Positions 15,109 through 24,199 of a DNA stretch of 64,000 nucleotides are shown in pieces. The notes under the pieces were generated by a model. That model was not told where the DNA came from, searched no databases, and saw only the letters and a program-made list of their open reading frames with translations. How positions within the stretch are numbered: the first letter of the stretch is position 1; each line of letters starts with the position of its first letter. The position numbers and the translations under genes are program-made. This DNA comes from Actinacidiphila acididurans (GTDB taxonomy: Bacteria > Actinomycetota > Actinomycetes > Streptomycetales > Streptomycetaceae), in contig NZ_JADKYB010000026.1 in NCBI RefSeq assembly GCF_016918855.1, forward strand, positions 85,106-149,105, written 5' to 3'.

Positions 15109-18036
15109 TCAGTCCTGCTGCGTGCTGTCCGGGCGCAGGTGGTCCAGGACGGCCTGGGCCTGGGCTCTGCGGTTGGCGGGGGTGTCGCCCTCGTGGCCCT
15201 CGTACTCGGCGAGGACGGCGGTCGCGCGCTCGTGGGCGGGGCCGGGGTGGCCGAGGCGGGTGTGGAGCCAGGCGCCGAGGAGGGTGGCCGCGGTGCGGTC
15301 GTCGCGGGCCTCGGGTCCCAGCGGGTCGAGGACGGTGACGGCCAGGTCGGCGAAGCCGAGGGCTTCGGTGAGCCGGCCCGGGTCCTCGGTGCCGCGCAGC
15401 AGGATCTCGGCGGTCTGGTGGTGGGTGGCGGCCAGTTCGATGCGCAGGTGGGCGGAGGCGGTCGGGTCGTCCGCCGCGGCCAGTGCCTGTTCGGCGGTGT
15501 CGGTGGCGGCGGCCATCAGGTCACGTGCGGCGGACAGGCCGGCCCGGCCGTCGCGGATCTCGATCCAGGCGCGGGCGCGCAGGGTACGGACCACGGCGTG
15601 CGGGTCGCCGACGTCGCGCCACAGGGTCTCGGCGCGGGCGTAGGCACGTACCGCCTCGTCGTCGAGTTCGGCCCGGTTGAGGGCGTCGGCGGCGAGGTTG
15701 GCGAGCATGGCGTGGTCGTGCTGGTCGCTCCAGTGCTCGGCGACCTGGGCGGCGAGCAGGAACTGCGTGGCGGCCTCGCGGACCTCGCCGAGGTCGAGCT
15801 GGGCCTCGGCCAGCCACCAGCGGGCCTGGACGAGCTCGCCCTCGTCGTGGCCGGCGGCGAGGTCGGGCAGCACCGACTCCAGGACGGCGGCGGCCTCGTC
15901 GGGCCGCCCGGCGCGGCGCAGGCTGCCGCCGAGCAGCACCCGGGCGGTCGCGCCGAGGCCCGCCGGGTCGCCGGACTCGTCGGCCCAGTGCGCGGCCTCC
16001 AGGGCGTGGCCGGCGGCCTCGTCGTCGCGGCCGAGGGCCGCCTGTGCCTGGGTGGCGATCAGCAGCAGGCTCGCGCGGTGCGGCGGTTCGAGGATGTCCG
16101 CGCCGTGATCGAGGGCGGCCAGCGCGTACCGGGCGGCGGCCTGCGGGTCGTCGCGCCGCAGGCACAGGTCCGCGAGGGCGCCCTCGGGCTCGGCGGCGTA
16201 CCAGGGCTGGCCGGCCTCGTGGTGCAGGTCGGCGGCGCGGGCGAGCAGTTCGACGGCGTCGTCCGCCCCGCGTCCGGCGGCGAGCCGGCCGAGCAGCACG
16301 GTGGCGTCGGCGAGCCGGGCGGTCATGCCGGGCTCGGCGCGGTAGGCGTCGCTGAAGGCGGCGACGTCCGCGGCCTGGGCGCCGGCGGCGCCCAGCACGG
16401 CCGGCCGCTGCTCGGGGCTGGCCGGCGTCAGCAGCAGGATCCGGCAGCGCAGCAGCAGGGCACCGGTGAGCTGGCGCGGGGTGGCCTGTGCCATGCCGTG
16501 CAGCGCGGCCAGTTCGCCGACCTGCCGGTCGACGGCGGACAGCGCCTCACTCGTGGCGCCGGTGAGCGCGAGCGCGTAGGCGGCGCGGGCCCGGCAGCCG
16601 GCCGCCTCGCCGAGCACGCCGGCGTCCCCGTACTGGACGGCGGCCCGCTCGAAAAGCTCGGCGGCGGCGCTCGGCTCGTCGAGGGCGGCCATGGCCGCGT
16701 GGTCGGTGATCTCGGCCCGGGCGAGCGGGTCGAGGTCGGCGCCGGTGCGGTGCGCGGCGCTCTCGGCGTCGATCCACGCCTGGTGGGCGCCCGGGTGGCC
16801 GGCGTCGCTGAGCCGGCGCGCCTCGGCGACCAGGGCGGGTACGTCGTCGGCGGCGGGGTGCGGCGCGGCCGGCGCGGGCTGCTGAGGAGCGGTGAGGCTT
16901 TCGGCGGGCCGGGCCAGTGGGGCGGAGCGCACCCCGAGCGGCAGCCGGTCCAGCAGCGGCCGGCGGGCGATACGGGCGCGTACGGCGGCGGAGACCGCGT
17001 CGGTGCCGTTGCGCTCGTCGAACCGCCCGGCCAGTTCCAGCGCCCGGTCGCGGCCGTGCTCGTGCAGTTCGGCGGCGGTCCACTGCCGTCCGGGCGGGCC
17101 GGGGACCGGGCCGTCGCCGTGGCCGAGCGCCACCAGGTTGCCGGTGAGCAGGGCGGTGACGGCCAGGTGGTCCATCAGGCTGTCCGGGTCGCCGGTGGCG
17201 GTGAAGTACGCCGGGTGCTCGGCGAGGATCTCCAGGCCGCGGGCCTCGTTGCCGGTCAGGGCGCAGAACTCGATGTGGAGGGCGACCGAGGAGCGCATGC
17301 TCTCCATCGGGCGGAGCATGCGGTAGCCGCGCAGGTGGTTGGCGCGGGCCTGGTCGGCGCGGCCGAGCCGCAGCAGCGGCAGGAGGCTGGAGGCGAGGAC
17401 GGCGTGCGGCTCGTGGGCGCAGGTGAGTTCGCCGTCCAGCACCGGGGACCACCGGCTCAGCGCGGCCTCGTCGTCGCCGAGGTGGAGGTGCCAGGCGCCC
17501 TGGAGGTGCAGTTCGCACGCCTGGCAGTCGCTCAGCTCGTCGCGCTCGGCCGACTGCCAGGCGGCGTAGGCGCGTTCGGCCCGGGCCAGGTCGCCGGTGT
17601 GCTTGGCGATGCGGAACTCGCCCTGACGCACGGCGCGTTCGGAGTGGCCGGCGAGCCGGTAGCGGCGCTCCATCTCGGCCTGCCACTGCTCGATGGCGGC
17701 CAGCGGGATGTGCGGCTGGTCCAGCATGCCGCTGGAGACCCACTTGAAGTACCAGTGCAGGCTGTGGGTGGCGGCCTCGTCGAAGTCCGCCGGGTTCTCG
17801 TCCCACATCCGCAGCGCCCGGGCGAACGGCACGAACTTCTTGTCCGCCTCGGAGCTGTAGTTGTACGCGGTCAGCAGGTTGAACAGCGCGTCGATCAACA
17901 GCGGCCGGTCGCCGGTGCGTTCGGCTTCCTCCGCGAGGAGTTCGGCGCGCGCGTTGCGGGCCGGCCCCTCCGGTTCGGCCCGATTGTCCTCGATGGCCCG
18001 CCGAATGGCCGCGGCGTCCCTGGCTTCGGTGGTCAT
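15109..18036 (-). CDS. Large tetratricopeptide-repeat protein coupled to the HSP90-like gene
   Basis: A 975-residue, mostly alpha-helical protein made of degenerate TPR-like repeats (for example ARYALAALDHGADI, EAAGHALEAAHWADESGD, EAATQFLLAAQVAEHW). A Pro/Ala-rich linker lies around residues 365-395. There is no signal peptide, membrane segment or catalytic motif. It starts with an ATG at 18036 that overlaps the HSP90-like stop by ATGA, so the two are made together. TPR domains are the classical partners of HSP90 chaperones in eukaryotes, which makes a physical complex likely by inference. The function of this bacterial pair is not known to me. A strong terminator follows. Confidence 0.82.
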   Translation of the reverse strand: MTTEARDAAAIRRAIEDNRAEPEGPARNARAELLAEEAERTGDRPLLIDALFNLLTAYNYSSEADKKFVPFARALRMWDENPADFDEAATHSLHWYFKWVSSGMLDQPHIPLAAIEQWQAEMERRYRLAGHSERAVRQGEFRIAKHTGDLARAERAYAAWQSAERDELSDCQACELHLQGAWHLHLGDDEAALSRWSPVLDGELTCAHEPHAVLASSLLPLLRLGRADQARANHLRGYRMLRPMESMRSSVALHIEFCALTGNEARGLEILAEHPAYFTATGDPDSLMDHLAVTALLTGNLVALGHGDGPVPGPPGRQWTAAELHEHGRDRALELAGRFDERNGTDAVSAAVRARIARRPLLDRLPLGVRSAPLARPAESLTAPQQPAPAAPHPAADDVPALVAEARRLSDAGHPGAHQAWIDAESAAHRTGADLDPLARAEITDHAAMAALDEPSAAAELFERAAVQYGDAGVLGEAAGCRARAAYALALTGATSEALSAVDRQVGELAALHGMAQATPRQLTGALLLRCRILLLTPASPEQRPAVLGAAGAQAADVAAFSDAYRAEPGMTARLADATVLLGRLAAGRGADDAVELLARAADLHHEAGQPWYAAEPEGALADLCLRRDDPQAAARYALAALDHGADILEPPHRASLLLIATQAQAALGRDDEAAGHALEAAHWADESGDPAGLGATARVLLGGSLRRAGRPDEAAAVLESVLPDLAAGHDEGELVQARWWLAEAQLDLGEVREAATQFLLAAQVAEHWSDQHDHAMLANLAADALNRAELDDEAVRAYARAETLWRDVGDPHAVVRTLRARAWIEIRDGRAGLSAARDLMAAATDTAEQALAAADDPTASAHLRIELAATHHQTAEILLRGTEDPGRLTEALGFADLAVTVLDPLGPEARDDRTAATLLGAWLHTRLGHPGPAHERATAVLAEYEGHEGDTPANRRAQAQAVLDHLRPDSTQQD

Positions 18037-19844
18037 CGGCCCTCCTCCCGTTCGGCGTGTGGTCCGGTGGCCCATTGCAGCAGATCGAGGAACGCCCGGT
18101 TGAGCAATGCCGAATCCGCCGGGCGCAGCGGGCGCTGGGCCATCAGCAGGGCCTGCCCGTACAGTCCCTCCACCGCGGTGCCGGCCAGTGCCGGGTCGGG
18201 GAGCGTGGCGAGGGTGCGGACCAGCGGGTTGAGGTGGTTCAGGACCAGCCGGGAGCGGGGTGCGGTGCCGCGCAGCGAGCCGAGGATGCCGGCCCACAGG
18301 TCGTCGGCCGCCGCGGCCTCGCCGGCCCGGGCCCGCTCGTGCCGGGCGGCCCGGTCGTCCAGGTGCAGGGCGGGCACGGTCAGCGGGTGGAAGGCGCGCA
18401 GCGCCACGTCGCAGTCGAGCGGGTCCAGGACGGCGCGGGCGGTGGCGAGGAAGCCGGCCAGCGCGAGTTCCTGGCCGGCCGGCACGTCGTCGAGGAAGGC
18501 GGTGACCGTGTCCGCGTCGAGTTCGGCGACCGTGCTGCCCGGCCGGACCCGCGGCAGCATCTCCACGAGTTCCGCGTCGTAGGTGTAGCCGCCGTTGACC
18601 ACACCCATGCCCTGGGCCGCGGCGATGGCGGCGACCTGGCGGAACTCCTCCACCGTGCGGGTGAAGTGGACCACCGGGTGGCGGCGGGCGAACTCCTCGA
18701 GCGAGCGCTGCCCGTCGGTGGTCTCGAACGGCAGCCAGGGCAGCATGATCCGCAGCAGGTCCGCATCGTGCCGGGCCAGGGTCTTCACGCCGAGATGGTG
18801 GACGGACAGGAAGTGGGTCAGCCGCTCGGGGTCGCCGGCGGCGAGCCCGGTGATCCACTCACGGATCCGGTCGCCGAGGGCGTCGCGCACCGCGGCGAGC
18901 GTCTCGTCGGCGTAGAGGTGTTCGCGGGAGGCGGTGGGCCGCAGCGTGTCGGTGTCGATCACGCAGCGGACGAAGAAGGCCCAGTCCGGCAGGAGTTCGG
19001 GGGCGTGCTCGGTGAGCAGCATGCCCTTCAGGTGCACCCGGTGGCCGGCGCGCTGGGCCGGGCTGACCGCGGACGGCAGCACGAAGGCCACCCCGCGCAC
19101 CCCGGCCACCGGCAGGTCGAGGTCGACGGAGTCCAGCGGGGTGAAGCCGAACTGCTCGCGGCAGTAGCGGGCCAGCGCCTCGCGGCGGGCGCCGGGGCCG
19201 GAATGCGGCCGCTCCCACACCGGAGGCCGGTCGGTGACGGCGGTGCCGTCGACGCGGATGTCGTACGGCAGCAGCGCGCCGAAATCGCGCACCAGGACGG
19301 CGACCTTCTCGGGGGCGAACCACTCCTCGGCGCCCGGCCGGGCGGCCAGGTGGACGGTCGTGCCGGGTTCGGGGCGCGCGTCGGCCGGCAGGGTGCGGAC
19401 GGTGTACGAGCCGTCGTCGCGGGCGGTCCACTCCACCGGCGGGGCCAGCGGGTCGCGGGCGGAGCGGCTGACCACCCGGACGGTGCCGGCCACCACGAAG
19501 CAGGCCAGCAGGCCGATGCCGAACTGGCCGAGGAAGCCGCTGCGGGCGCCCTCCAGGCTGTCCCGCTTGGAACTGCGGCCGATGGTGGCGAGCAGGGCGT
19601 GGACGTCGGCCTCGGTCAGCCCGGTGCCGGTGTCCTCGATACGCAGGGCGCCCGGCGAGGTGTGCAGGGCGACCCGCGCGGGCGCGCCGGGGTCCTCGGC
19701 TCTTCGGGCGGTGATGGCGTCCACGCCGTTCTGCAGCAGTTCCCGCACGTACACCCTGGGGCTGGAGTACAGGTGGTGGGAGAGCAGGTCCACCAGGCCG
19801 CGCAGGTCGACCTGGAAGGTGTGCGGTGTCGGTTCGGCAGTCAT
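18033..19844 (-). CDS. HSP90-like ATPase (HtpG-related)
   Basis: A 603-residue protein with the HSP90 order: N-terminal GHKL ATPase, middle domain, C-terminal part. ATPase motifs are RELLQNGVDAI (residues 34-44, where HtpG has RELISNASDA), EDTGTGLTEADV (70-81) and FLGQFGIGLLACF (104-116). Middle-domain hallmarks include GVRGVAFVLPSA, HLKGMLLTEHAPELLPDW and LRPTASREHLYAD. It is slightly shorter than E. coli HtpG (624) and diverged, so it may serve a dedicated partner rather than act as a general chaperone. The ATG at 19844 begins just before the domain. I looked for CIRCE and HAIR heat-shock operators upstream and saw none. It is coupled by ATGA to the TPR gene. Confidence 0.88.
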   Translation of the reverse strand: MTAEPTPHTFQVDLRGLVDLLSHHLYSSPRVYVRELLQNGVDAITARRAEDPGAPARVALHTSPGALRIEDTGTGLTEADVHALLATIGRSSKRDSLEGARSGFLGQFGIGLLACFVVAGTVRVVSRSARDPLAPPVEWTARDDGSYTVRTLPADARPEPGTTVHLAARPGAEEWFAPEKVAVLVRDFGALLPYDIRVDGTAVTDRPPVWERPHSGPGARREALARYCREQFGFTPLDSVDLDLPVAGVRGVAFVLPSAVSPAQRAGHRVHLKGMLLTEHAPELLPDWAFFVRCVIDTDTLRPTASREHLYADETLAAVRDALGDRIREWITGLAAGDPERLTHFLSVHHLGVKTLARHDADLLRIMLPWLPFETTDGQRSLEEFARRHPVVHFTRTVEEFRQVAAIAAAQGMGVVNGGYTYDAELVEMLPRVRPGSTVAELDADTVTAFLDDVPAGQELALAGFLATARAVLDPLDCDVALRAFHPLTVPALHLDDRAARHERARAGEAAAADDLWAGILGSLRGTAPRSRLVLNHLNPLVRTLATLPDPALAGTAVEGLYGQALLMAQRPLRPADSALLNRAFLDLLQWATGPHAEREEGR

Positions 19845-20186
19845 CGTCGCTGCGCCGGTGGGGGGTTGCGGCGCGGGTCGGGCGGCGCGGGTCCGCGGGC
19901 GGGCGAGGTCCGGCCATCGTAGGCATCGCGAACGCCCGTTGACCATGGGCGAATCGGGGTGAAGGGAACCGGAACCATTACTGCGCGCGTAGACGTTACG
20001 TATCAGTCACGGCCGGGTCGGCATCCGGACAGGGCGGACCGGGTGGACGAGGTGTCCGCGGGTCCGGCCGGACCGACCGGGGCGGCAAAAAGGTTGAAAA
20101 CATAATTTTACCGTTGAGATCCGCACTTTACCGTCCGGTCATGGAACGTTCGTGATCACGCAACAACCATTGGGCACGGTGGATGC
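19845..20186. other. Divergent intergenic region with an AT-rich island
   Basis: 342 bases between the HSP90-like gene and the ACT-acetyltransferase gene. An AT-rich island (about 20086-20130) contains TTTACCG twice. It is followed by two small palindromes, GAACGTTC (20144-20151) and CGTGATCACG (20151-20160), just ahead of the acetyltransferase start. I could not fix a -35/-10 pair. Confidence 0.45.
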
Positions 20187-21620
20187 ATGCCTCACTCGAC
20201 TACCGACCGCGCCGCGACCCGGCACCGTCACTGGGGCCGGGAGCTGGTGGAAGTGGCCGCGCTGTTCGCCGCGATGGCGACCGCCGACTTCGTCGCCCAG
20301 CTCGTCAACCACGGACCGGACGGGCGCGTCCTGCTGATCACCTCGGCGGTGGCGCTGCTCGCGGCCGCCGCGTTCCATGTGTGGTGGTCGCACCGTCCGA
20401 GCGGGCCGGGGACGGCGCACCAGGCCGTCCCCGGCCCGGAACGCGAACAGGAACAGGAACGGGACGAGGAGCAGGAGCCGCGGGAGGAGCTCGCGACCAC
20501 CCTGTGGCGGATGCGCACCACCGTGCGGGACACGCCGGGCTCGCTCGGCGCGGTGTGCACGGCGCTGGCCCGCAGCCGGGTGGACGTCGTCACCCTGCAG
20601 ACCCACCCGCTGGCCGAGGGCACCGTGGACGAGTTCCTGCTGCGCGCGCCGCAGGCGCTGCCGGCCGCCGCGCTGGTGCTGACCGTGAGCGAGGCCGGCG
20701 GCACCGACACCTGGATCGAGCGGGCCGACGCGCACGACCTCGTGGACGCCCCGACCCGGATGCTCGCGCTGGCCACCCGCACCGCCCTCGACCCGGCCGA
20801 ACTCCCCCTCGCGCTGCGGCAGTTGTTCGGCCGCTGCACCATCCGCTCGACACCGGCCGGAACCGGTCCGGAAGCGGCCGGGACGAGCGGCGAGGACGGC
20901 GGCGACGCCGACTCCCCCGCGCCGACGGTGATGCGGCTGCGCGACCCGTCCGGCGGCACCATCACGGTGACCCGGGACCACCTGCCCTTCACGCCGACCG
21001 AATTCGCCCGCGCCCGCGCGCTGGTGGAGCTGGACGCCCGACTGGGGGTACGGATGCCGGCCGGCCGGCACGTCCTGACGCTGCCCGAGGGCGAACGGAT
21101 CACCGTACGCCGGGCCGGCCCGGAGGACGAGGAGGCGGCGCTGGCGATGCACCGCCGCTGCTCCCCGGCCACCCTCGCGCTGCGCTACCACGGCCCGGTC
21201 GCCGACGCCGACCGCTACCTGCCGCACCTGCTCAGCCCGCGCCTGGGCCAGTCGCTGGCCGTCGAGACGGCCTCCGGCCGGCTGGTGGCGCTCGGCCACC
21301 TGCTGTGGGACGGCGACGAGAGCGAGGCCGCGCTGATCGTGGAGGACCAGTGGCAGCGCCGCGGGATCGGCGTCGCCCTGCTGCGCAAGCTGGTGGAACT
21401 CGCGGTCGCGGCGGGCCGGGACAGCGTCTACGTGGTCACGCGGTCCGGCAACACCGGCATGGTCGCCGCGATGCGGGAGCTGGGCCTGCCGCTGGACTAC
21501 CAGGTGGAGGACGGCACCCTGGTGATCACCGCCTCGCTGCCGTCCGCCGGGGGCCCGCTGTCCGCGGGCGACACCGAGCCGGCGATCGCCGAGCTGCCCT
21601 GGATCCCGAGCCGGAACTGA
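20187..21620 (+). CDS. Membrane-anchored ACT-domain GNAT acetyltransferase
   Basis: A 477-residue protein with an unusual layout. Two hydrophobic helices (about residues 21-40 and 47-67) are followed by an acidic Glu/Gln-rich linker (83-102), an ACT domain (about 106-170, TTVRDTPGSLGAVCTALARS), a spacer with a charged low-complexity part (about 222-247), and a C-terminal GNAT domain (304-450) with the acetyl-CoA loop QRRGIG (390-395). ACT domains bind amino acids. From memory, ACT-GNAT proteins in actinobacteria are lysine acetyltransferases controlled by amino acids and act on acetyl-CoA synthetase. Membrane anchoring of such a protein is the novelty here. The substrate is unproven. Confidence 0.82.
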   Translation: MPHSTTDRAATRHRHWGRELVEVAALFAAMATADFVAQLVNHGPDGRVLLITSAVALLAAAAFHVWWSHRPSGPGTAHQAVPGPEREQEQERDEEQEPREELATTLWRMRTTVRDTPGSLGAVCTALARSRVDVVTLQTHPLAEGTVDEFLLRAPQALPAAALVLTVSEAGGTDTWIERADAHDLVDAPTRMLALATRTALDPAELPLALRQLFGRCTIRSTPAGTGPEAAGTSGEDGGDADSPAPTVMRLRDPSGGTITVTRDHLPFTPTEFARARALVELDARLGVRMPAGRHVLTLPEGERITVRRAGPEDEEAALAMHRRCSPATLALRYHGPVADADRYLPHLLSPRLGQSLAVETASGRLVALGHLLWDGDESEAALIVEDQWQRRGIGVALLRKLVELAVAAGRDSVYVVTRSGNTGMVAAMRELGLPLDYQVEDGTLVITASLPSAGGPLSAGDTEPAIAELPWIPSRN

Positions 21621-21764
21621 CCACCGCGCCGACGGTCCCGGGAGCCCGCTTCCGGGGCCGTCCGCGTACGCCCGCGTACCGGGCATCACCCGCACCGGCA
21701 GCCGTCATGACCGTACGACCCCCTGGTGATGACGCGCGGACCGCGACGTACCAGGATGGGCCGC

Positions 21765-23453
21765 ATGTCCACTCTCACCAGCAGTCCGCTGCCCCGGCAG
21801 GTCGCCGACGCCTACGTCGACGACCTCATCGCACTCGACCCGACTCTTGGCACCTACCTCGGCGTACCGGGCAGCAACCGGCTGCTGCCGGACTACACGC
21901 CGGCCGGCTGGGAGGCCAGGGCCGAGCTGGCCCGGACGACGCTGGCGAGGCTGTCGGACGCCGAGGACCGGACCGGGGCGGACAGCGACGCCGAACGGCG
22001 CTGCGCCCGGCTGCTGCGCGAACGGCTCACCGCGGAACTCGCCGTCCACGACGCCGGGGAGAATCTGCGAGCGCTGAGCAACATCGCCTCGCCCGCGCAC
22101 AGCATCCGCGAGACGTTCACCCTGATGCCTACGAACACGCCGGAGGACTACGCGGACCTGGCCGTCCGGCTGCGGGCGGTGCCCGCCTCGCTGACCGGCT
22201 ACCGGGCCTCGCTGGCGGAGGGCATCAGCCGCGGGCTGCCCGCCGGGCCGCGGCAGGTCGAGGCCGTGATCGGGCAGATCGGCGAGTGGATCCAGGGCGG
22301 CGGCGCCGACTCCTGGTTCGCCGGGCTGGTCGAGGACGGTCCGCAGGAGCTGCGCGCGGAACTGGACGCCGCCGCGGCCGAGGCCACCGACGCGTACGCG
22401 GGCCTGCGCGATTACCTGCGGCGGGAGTACGCGCCGGCCGTCGCGGACGCGCCCGACACCGTGGGCCGCGAGCGGTACGCCCGCTGGACCCGCTACTGGA
22501 ACGGCACCGACCTGGACCTGGACGAGGCGTACGCCTACGGCTGGTCGGAGTTCCACCGGCTGCACGCGGAGATGACCGCCGAGGCGGGCAAGATCCTGGC
22601 CGACGCCACCCCCTGGGAGGTGCTGCGCCACCTGGAGCAGCACGGCCAGGCCGTGGAGGGCGTGGACGAGGTGCGGCGCTGGCTCCAGGACCTGATGGAC
22701 GAGGTCATCGGCGCGCTGGACGGCACCCACTTCGAGCTCGCCGAGCGGGTCAAGCGGGTGGAGGCGATGATCGCGCCGCCCGGCGGCGCCGCCGCCCCGT
22801 ACTACACCGCCCCCTCGGAGGACTTCTCCCGGCCCGGCCGGACCTGGCTGCCCACCATGGGCAAGACCCGGTTCCCGGTGTTCGACCTGGTCTCCACCTG
22901 GTACCACGAGGGCGTGCCCGGGCATCACCTGCAGATCGCCCAGTGGGCGCACGTGGCCGAGAACCTGTCCCGCTACCAGGCCACGGTCGGCATGGTCAGC
23001 GCCAACGCCGAGGGCTGGGCGCTGTACGCCGAACGGCTGATGGACGAGTTGGGCTTCCTCACCGACCCCGAGCGGCGGCTGGGCTACCTGGACGCCCAGA
23101 TGATGCGGGCGAACCGGGTCATCGTCGACATCGGCATGCACCTGGAGCTGGAGATCCCCGCCGACTCGCCGTTCCACCCGGGCGAGCGGTGGACGCCCGA
23201 GCTGGCCCGGGACTTCTTCGGCCGGCACAGCGGCCGCGCGCCGGACTTCGTGGACAGCGAGCTGATCCGCTACCTCGGCATCCCGGGCCAGGCCATCGGC
23301 TACAAGCTGGGCGAGCGCGCCTGGCTGACCGGCCGCGCCAACGCCCGCGCGGCCCACGGCGACGCCTTCGACGCCAAGGCCTGGCACATGGCCGCCCTCT
23401 CGCAGGGCTCGCTGGGCCTGGACGACCTGGTGGCGGAGCTGTCCGCGCTGTAG
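21765..23453 (+). CDS. DUF885 family putative zinc peptidase
   Basis: A 562-residue protein of the DUF885 family, predicted metallo-carboxypeptidase-like enzymes. The zinc-site motif is YHEGVPGHHLQ (His381, Glu382, His387, His388), and a downstream NAEGWALYAERLMDELG supplies the further conserved Glu. The helical C-terminal segment YLGIPGQAIGYKLGE is a family hallmark. There is no signal peptide, so it is probably cytoplasmic. The ATG at 21765 is chosen over ATGs at 21726 and 21756 because the family N-terminus (VADAYVDDLIALDPTLGTYLG) starts soon after. The peptide substrate is unknown. Confidence 0.87.
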   Translation: MSTLTSSPLPRQVADAYVDDLIALDPTLGTYLGVPGSNRLLPDYTPAGWEARAELARTTLARLSDAEDRTGADSDAERRCARLLRERLTAELAVHDAGENLRALSNIASPAHSIRETFTLMPTNTPEDYADLAVRLRAVPASLTGYRASLAEGISRGLPAGPRQVEAVIGQIGEWIQGGGADSWFAGLVEDGPQELRAELDAAAAEATDAYAGLRDYLRREYAPAVADAPDTVGRERYARWTRYWNGTDLDLDEAYAYGWSEFHRLHAEMTAEAGKILADATPWEVLRHLEQHGQAVEGVDEVRRWLQDLMDEVIGALDGTHFELAERVKRVEAMIAPPGGAAAPYYTAPSEDFSRPGRTWLPTMGKTRFPVFDLVSTWYHEGVPGHHLQIAQWAHVAENLSRYQATVGMVSANAEGWALYAERLMDELGFLTDPERRLGYLDAQMMRANRVIVDIGMHLELEIPADSPFHPGERWTPELARDFFGRHSGRAPDFVDSELIRYLGIPGQAIGYKLGERAWLTGRANARAAHGDAFDAKAWHMAALSQGSLGLDDLVAELSAL

Positions 23454-23472
23454 CCGCGCCCGGGGAGCCGAG

Positions 23473-23497
23473 CGCCCGGGCGGTCACCGCCCGGGCG
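23473..23497. terminator. Hairpin after the DUF885 gene
   Basis: CGCCCGGGCGG (from 23473) pairs with CCGCCCGGGCG (to 23497) around a very short TCA centre, 19 bases after the stop. It is a compact, very stable hairpin. Confidence 0.55.
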
Positions 23498-23649
23498 TCC
23501 GCCCGGCACCGGCCGGGGCTAGGCTGGCTGCCTCGCGGCCCCCGGGCCCGCCTGCGTGCCGTCCGGGACCGGCCGGTCCCGGACGCGGGCCACCGGGTCA
23601 CCCGGGGCAGGGGGCACGGGGATCTCAATGGACAAGGCGGTACGGCTGG

Positions 23650-24174
23650 ATGACGCTGCACGCTTCGCACGACGAGGGCCGGCTGGTGCTGACCCAGGGC
23701 CGGCTCACCCTGCGCGAGCAACTGCCCCAGGAGGCCGCGCTGCTGGCCGAGGGCAAGCCCGGGTCGCTGACCTGGATCGACGGGGTGCCGGGCGAGGGCA
23801 CGATGGGCGCGGCCTCGATGACGGTGGCCGCCGCCCGGGCCGGGGCGTACCGGCCCGGCTGGGGCCTGTTCGCGATCATGCGCACCGAGGACGCGACGGC
23901 GGTGGGCGGCGTCGGATTCCACGGGCCGCCGCTGCGGGGCGCGGTGGAGATCGGATACGACCTGACGGAGTCCGGCCGCGGCGCGGGCTGGGCCACGGAC
24001 GCGGCCCGGGCCCTGTGCCAGTGGGCGTTGGGCCAGCCGGAGGTGCTGGTCGTGCTGGCCACCACCGAGCCCGGCAACCGCGCCTCGCAGGCCGTACTGG
24101 GACGGGTCGGCTTCGGCCGGGTCGCCGACCGCGGCGACCTGTGGGCGTACGAGCTGACCCGTCTGCCCGGCTGA
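23650..24174 (+). CDS. GNAT acetyltransferase, RimJ/RimL-like
   Basis: A 174-residue GNAT protein of the RimJ/RimL type. It opens with RLVLTQGRLTLREQLPQE. The core is EIGYDLTESGRGAGWATDAA (acetyl-CoA loop around residues 107-115), and the conserved C-terminal half is TTEPGNRASQAVLGRVGF. It probably acetylates an N-terminal or side-chain amine of a protein or small molecule; nothing nearby indicates which. It is convergent with the rhodanese gene, leaving only a short palindromic GC stretch between the stops. Confidence 0.85.
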   Translation: MTLHASHDEGRLVLTQGRLTLREQLPQEAALLAEGKPGSLTWIDGVPGEGTMGAASMTVAAARAGAYRPGWGLFAIMRTEDATAVGGVGFHGPPLRGAVEIGYDLTESGRGAGWATDAARALCQWALGQPEVLVVLATTEPGNRASQAVLGRVGFGRVADRGDLWAYELTRLPG

Positions 24175-24199
24175 CCCGCCCGCGGGCGGCCAGGTCCGG

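Noticed and set aside
14914..18582. A 1222-codon plus-strand open frame opposite the TPR and HSP90-like genes
   Set aside because: It is Gly/Val/Arg-rich without domains and mirrors the third-position GC bias of real genes on the other strand.
15109..20186. CIRCE or HAIR heat-shock operator for the HSP90-like gene
   Set aside because: Neither TTAGCACTC-N9-GAGTGCTAA nor CTTGAGT-N7-ACTCAAG was found upstream.
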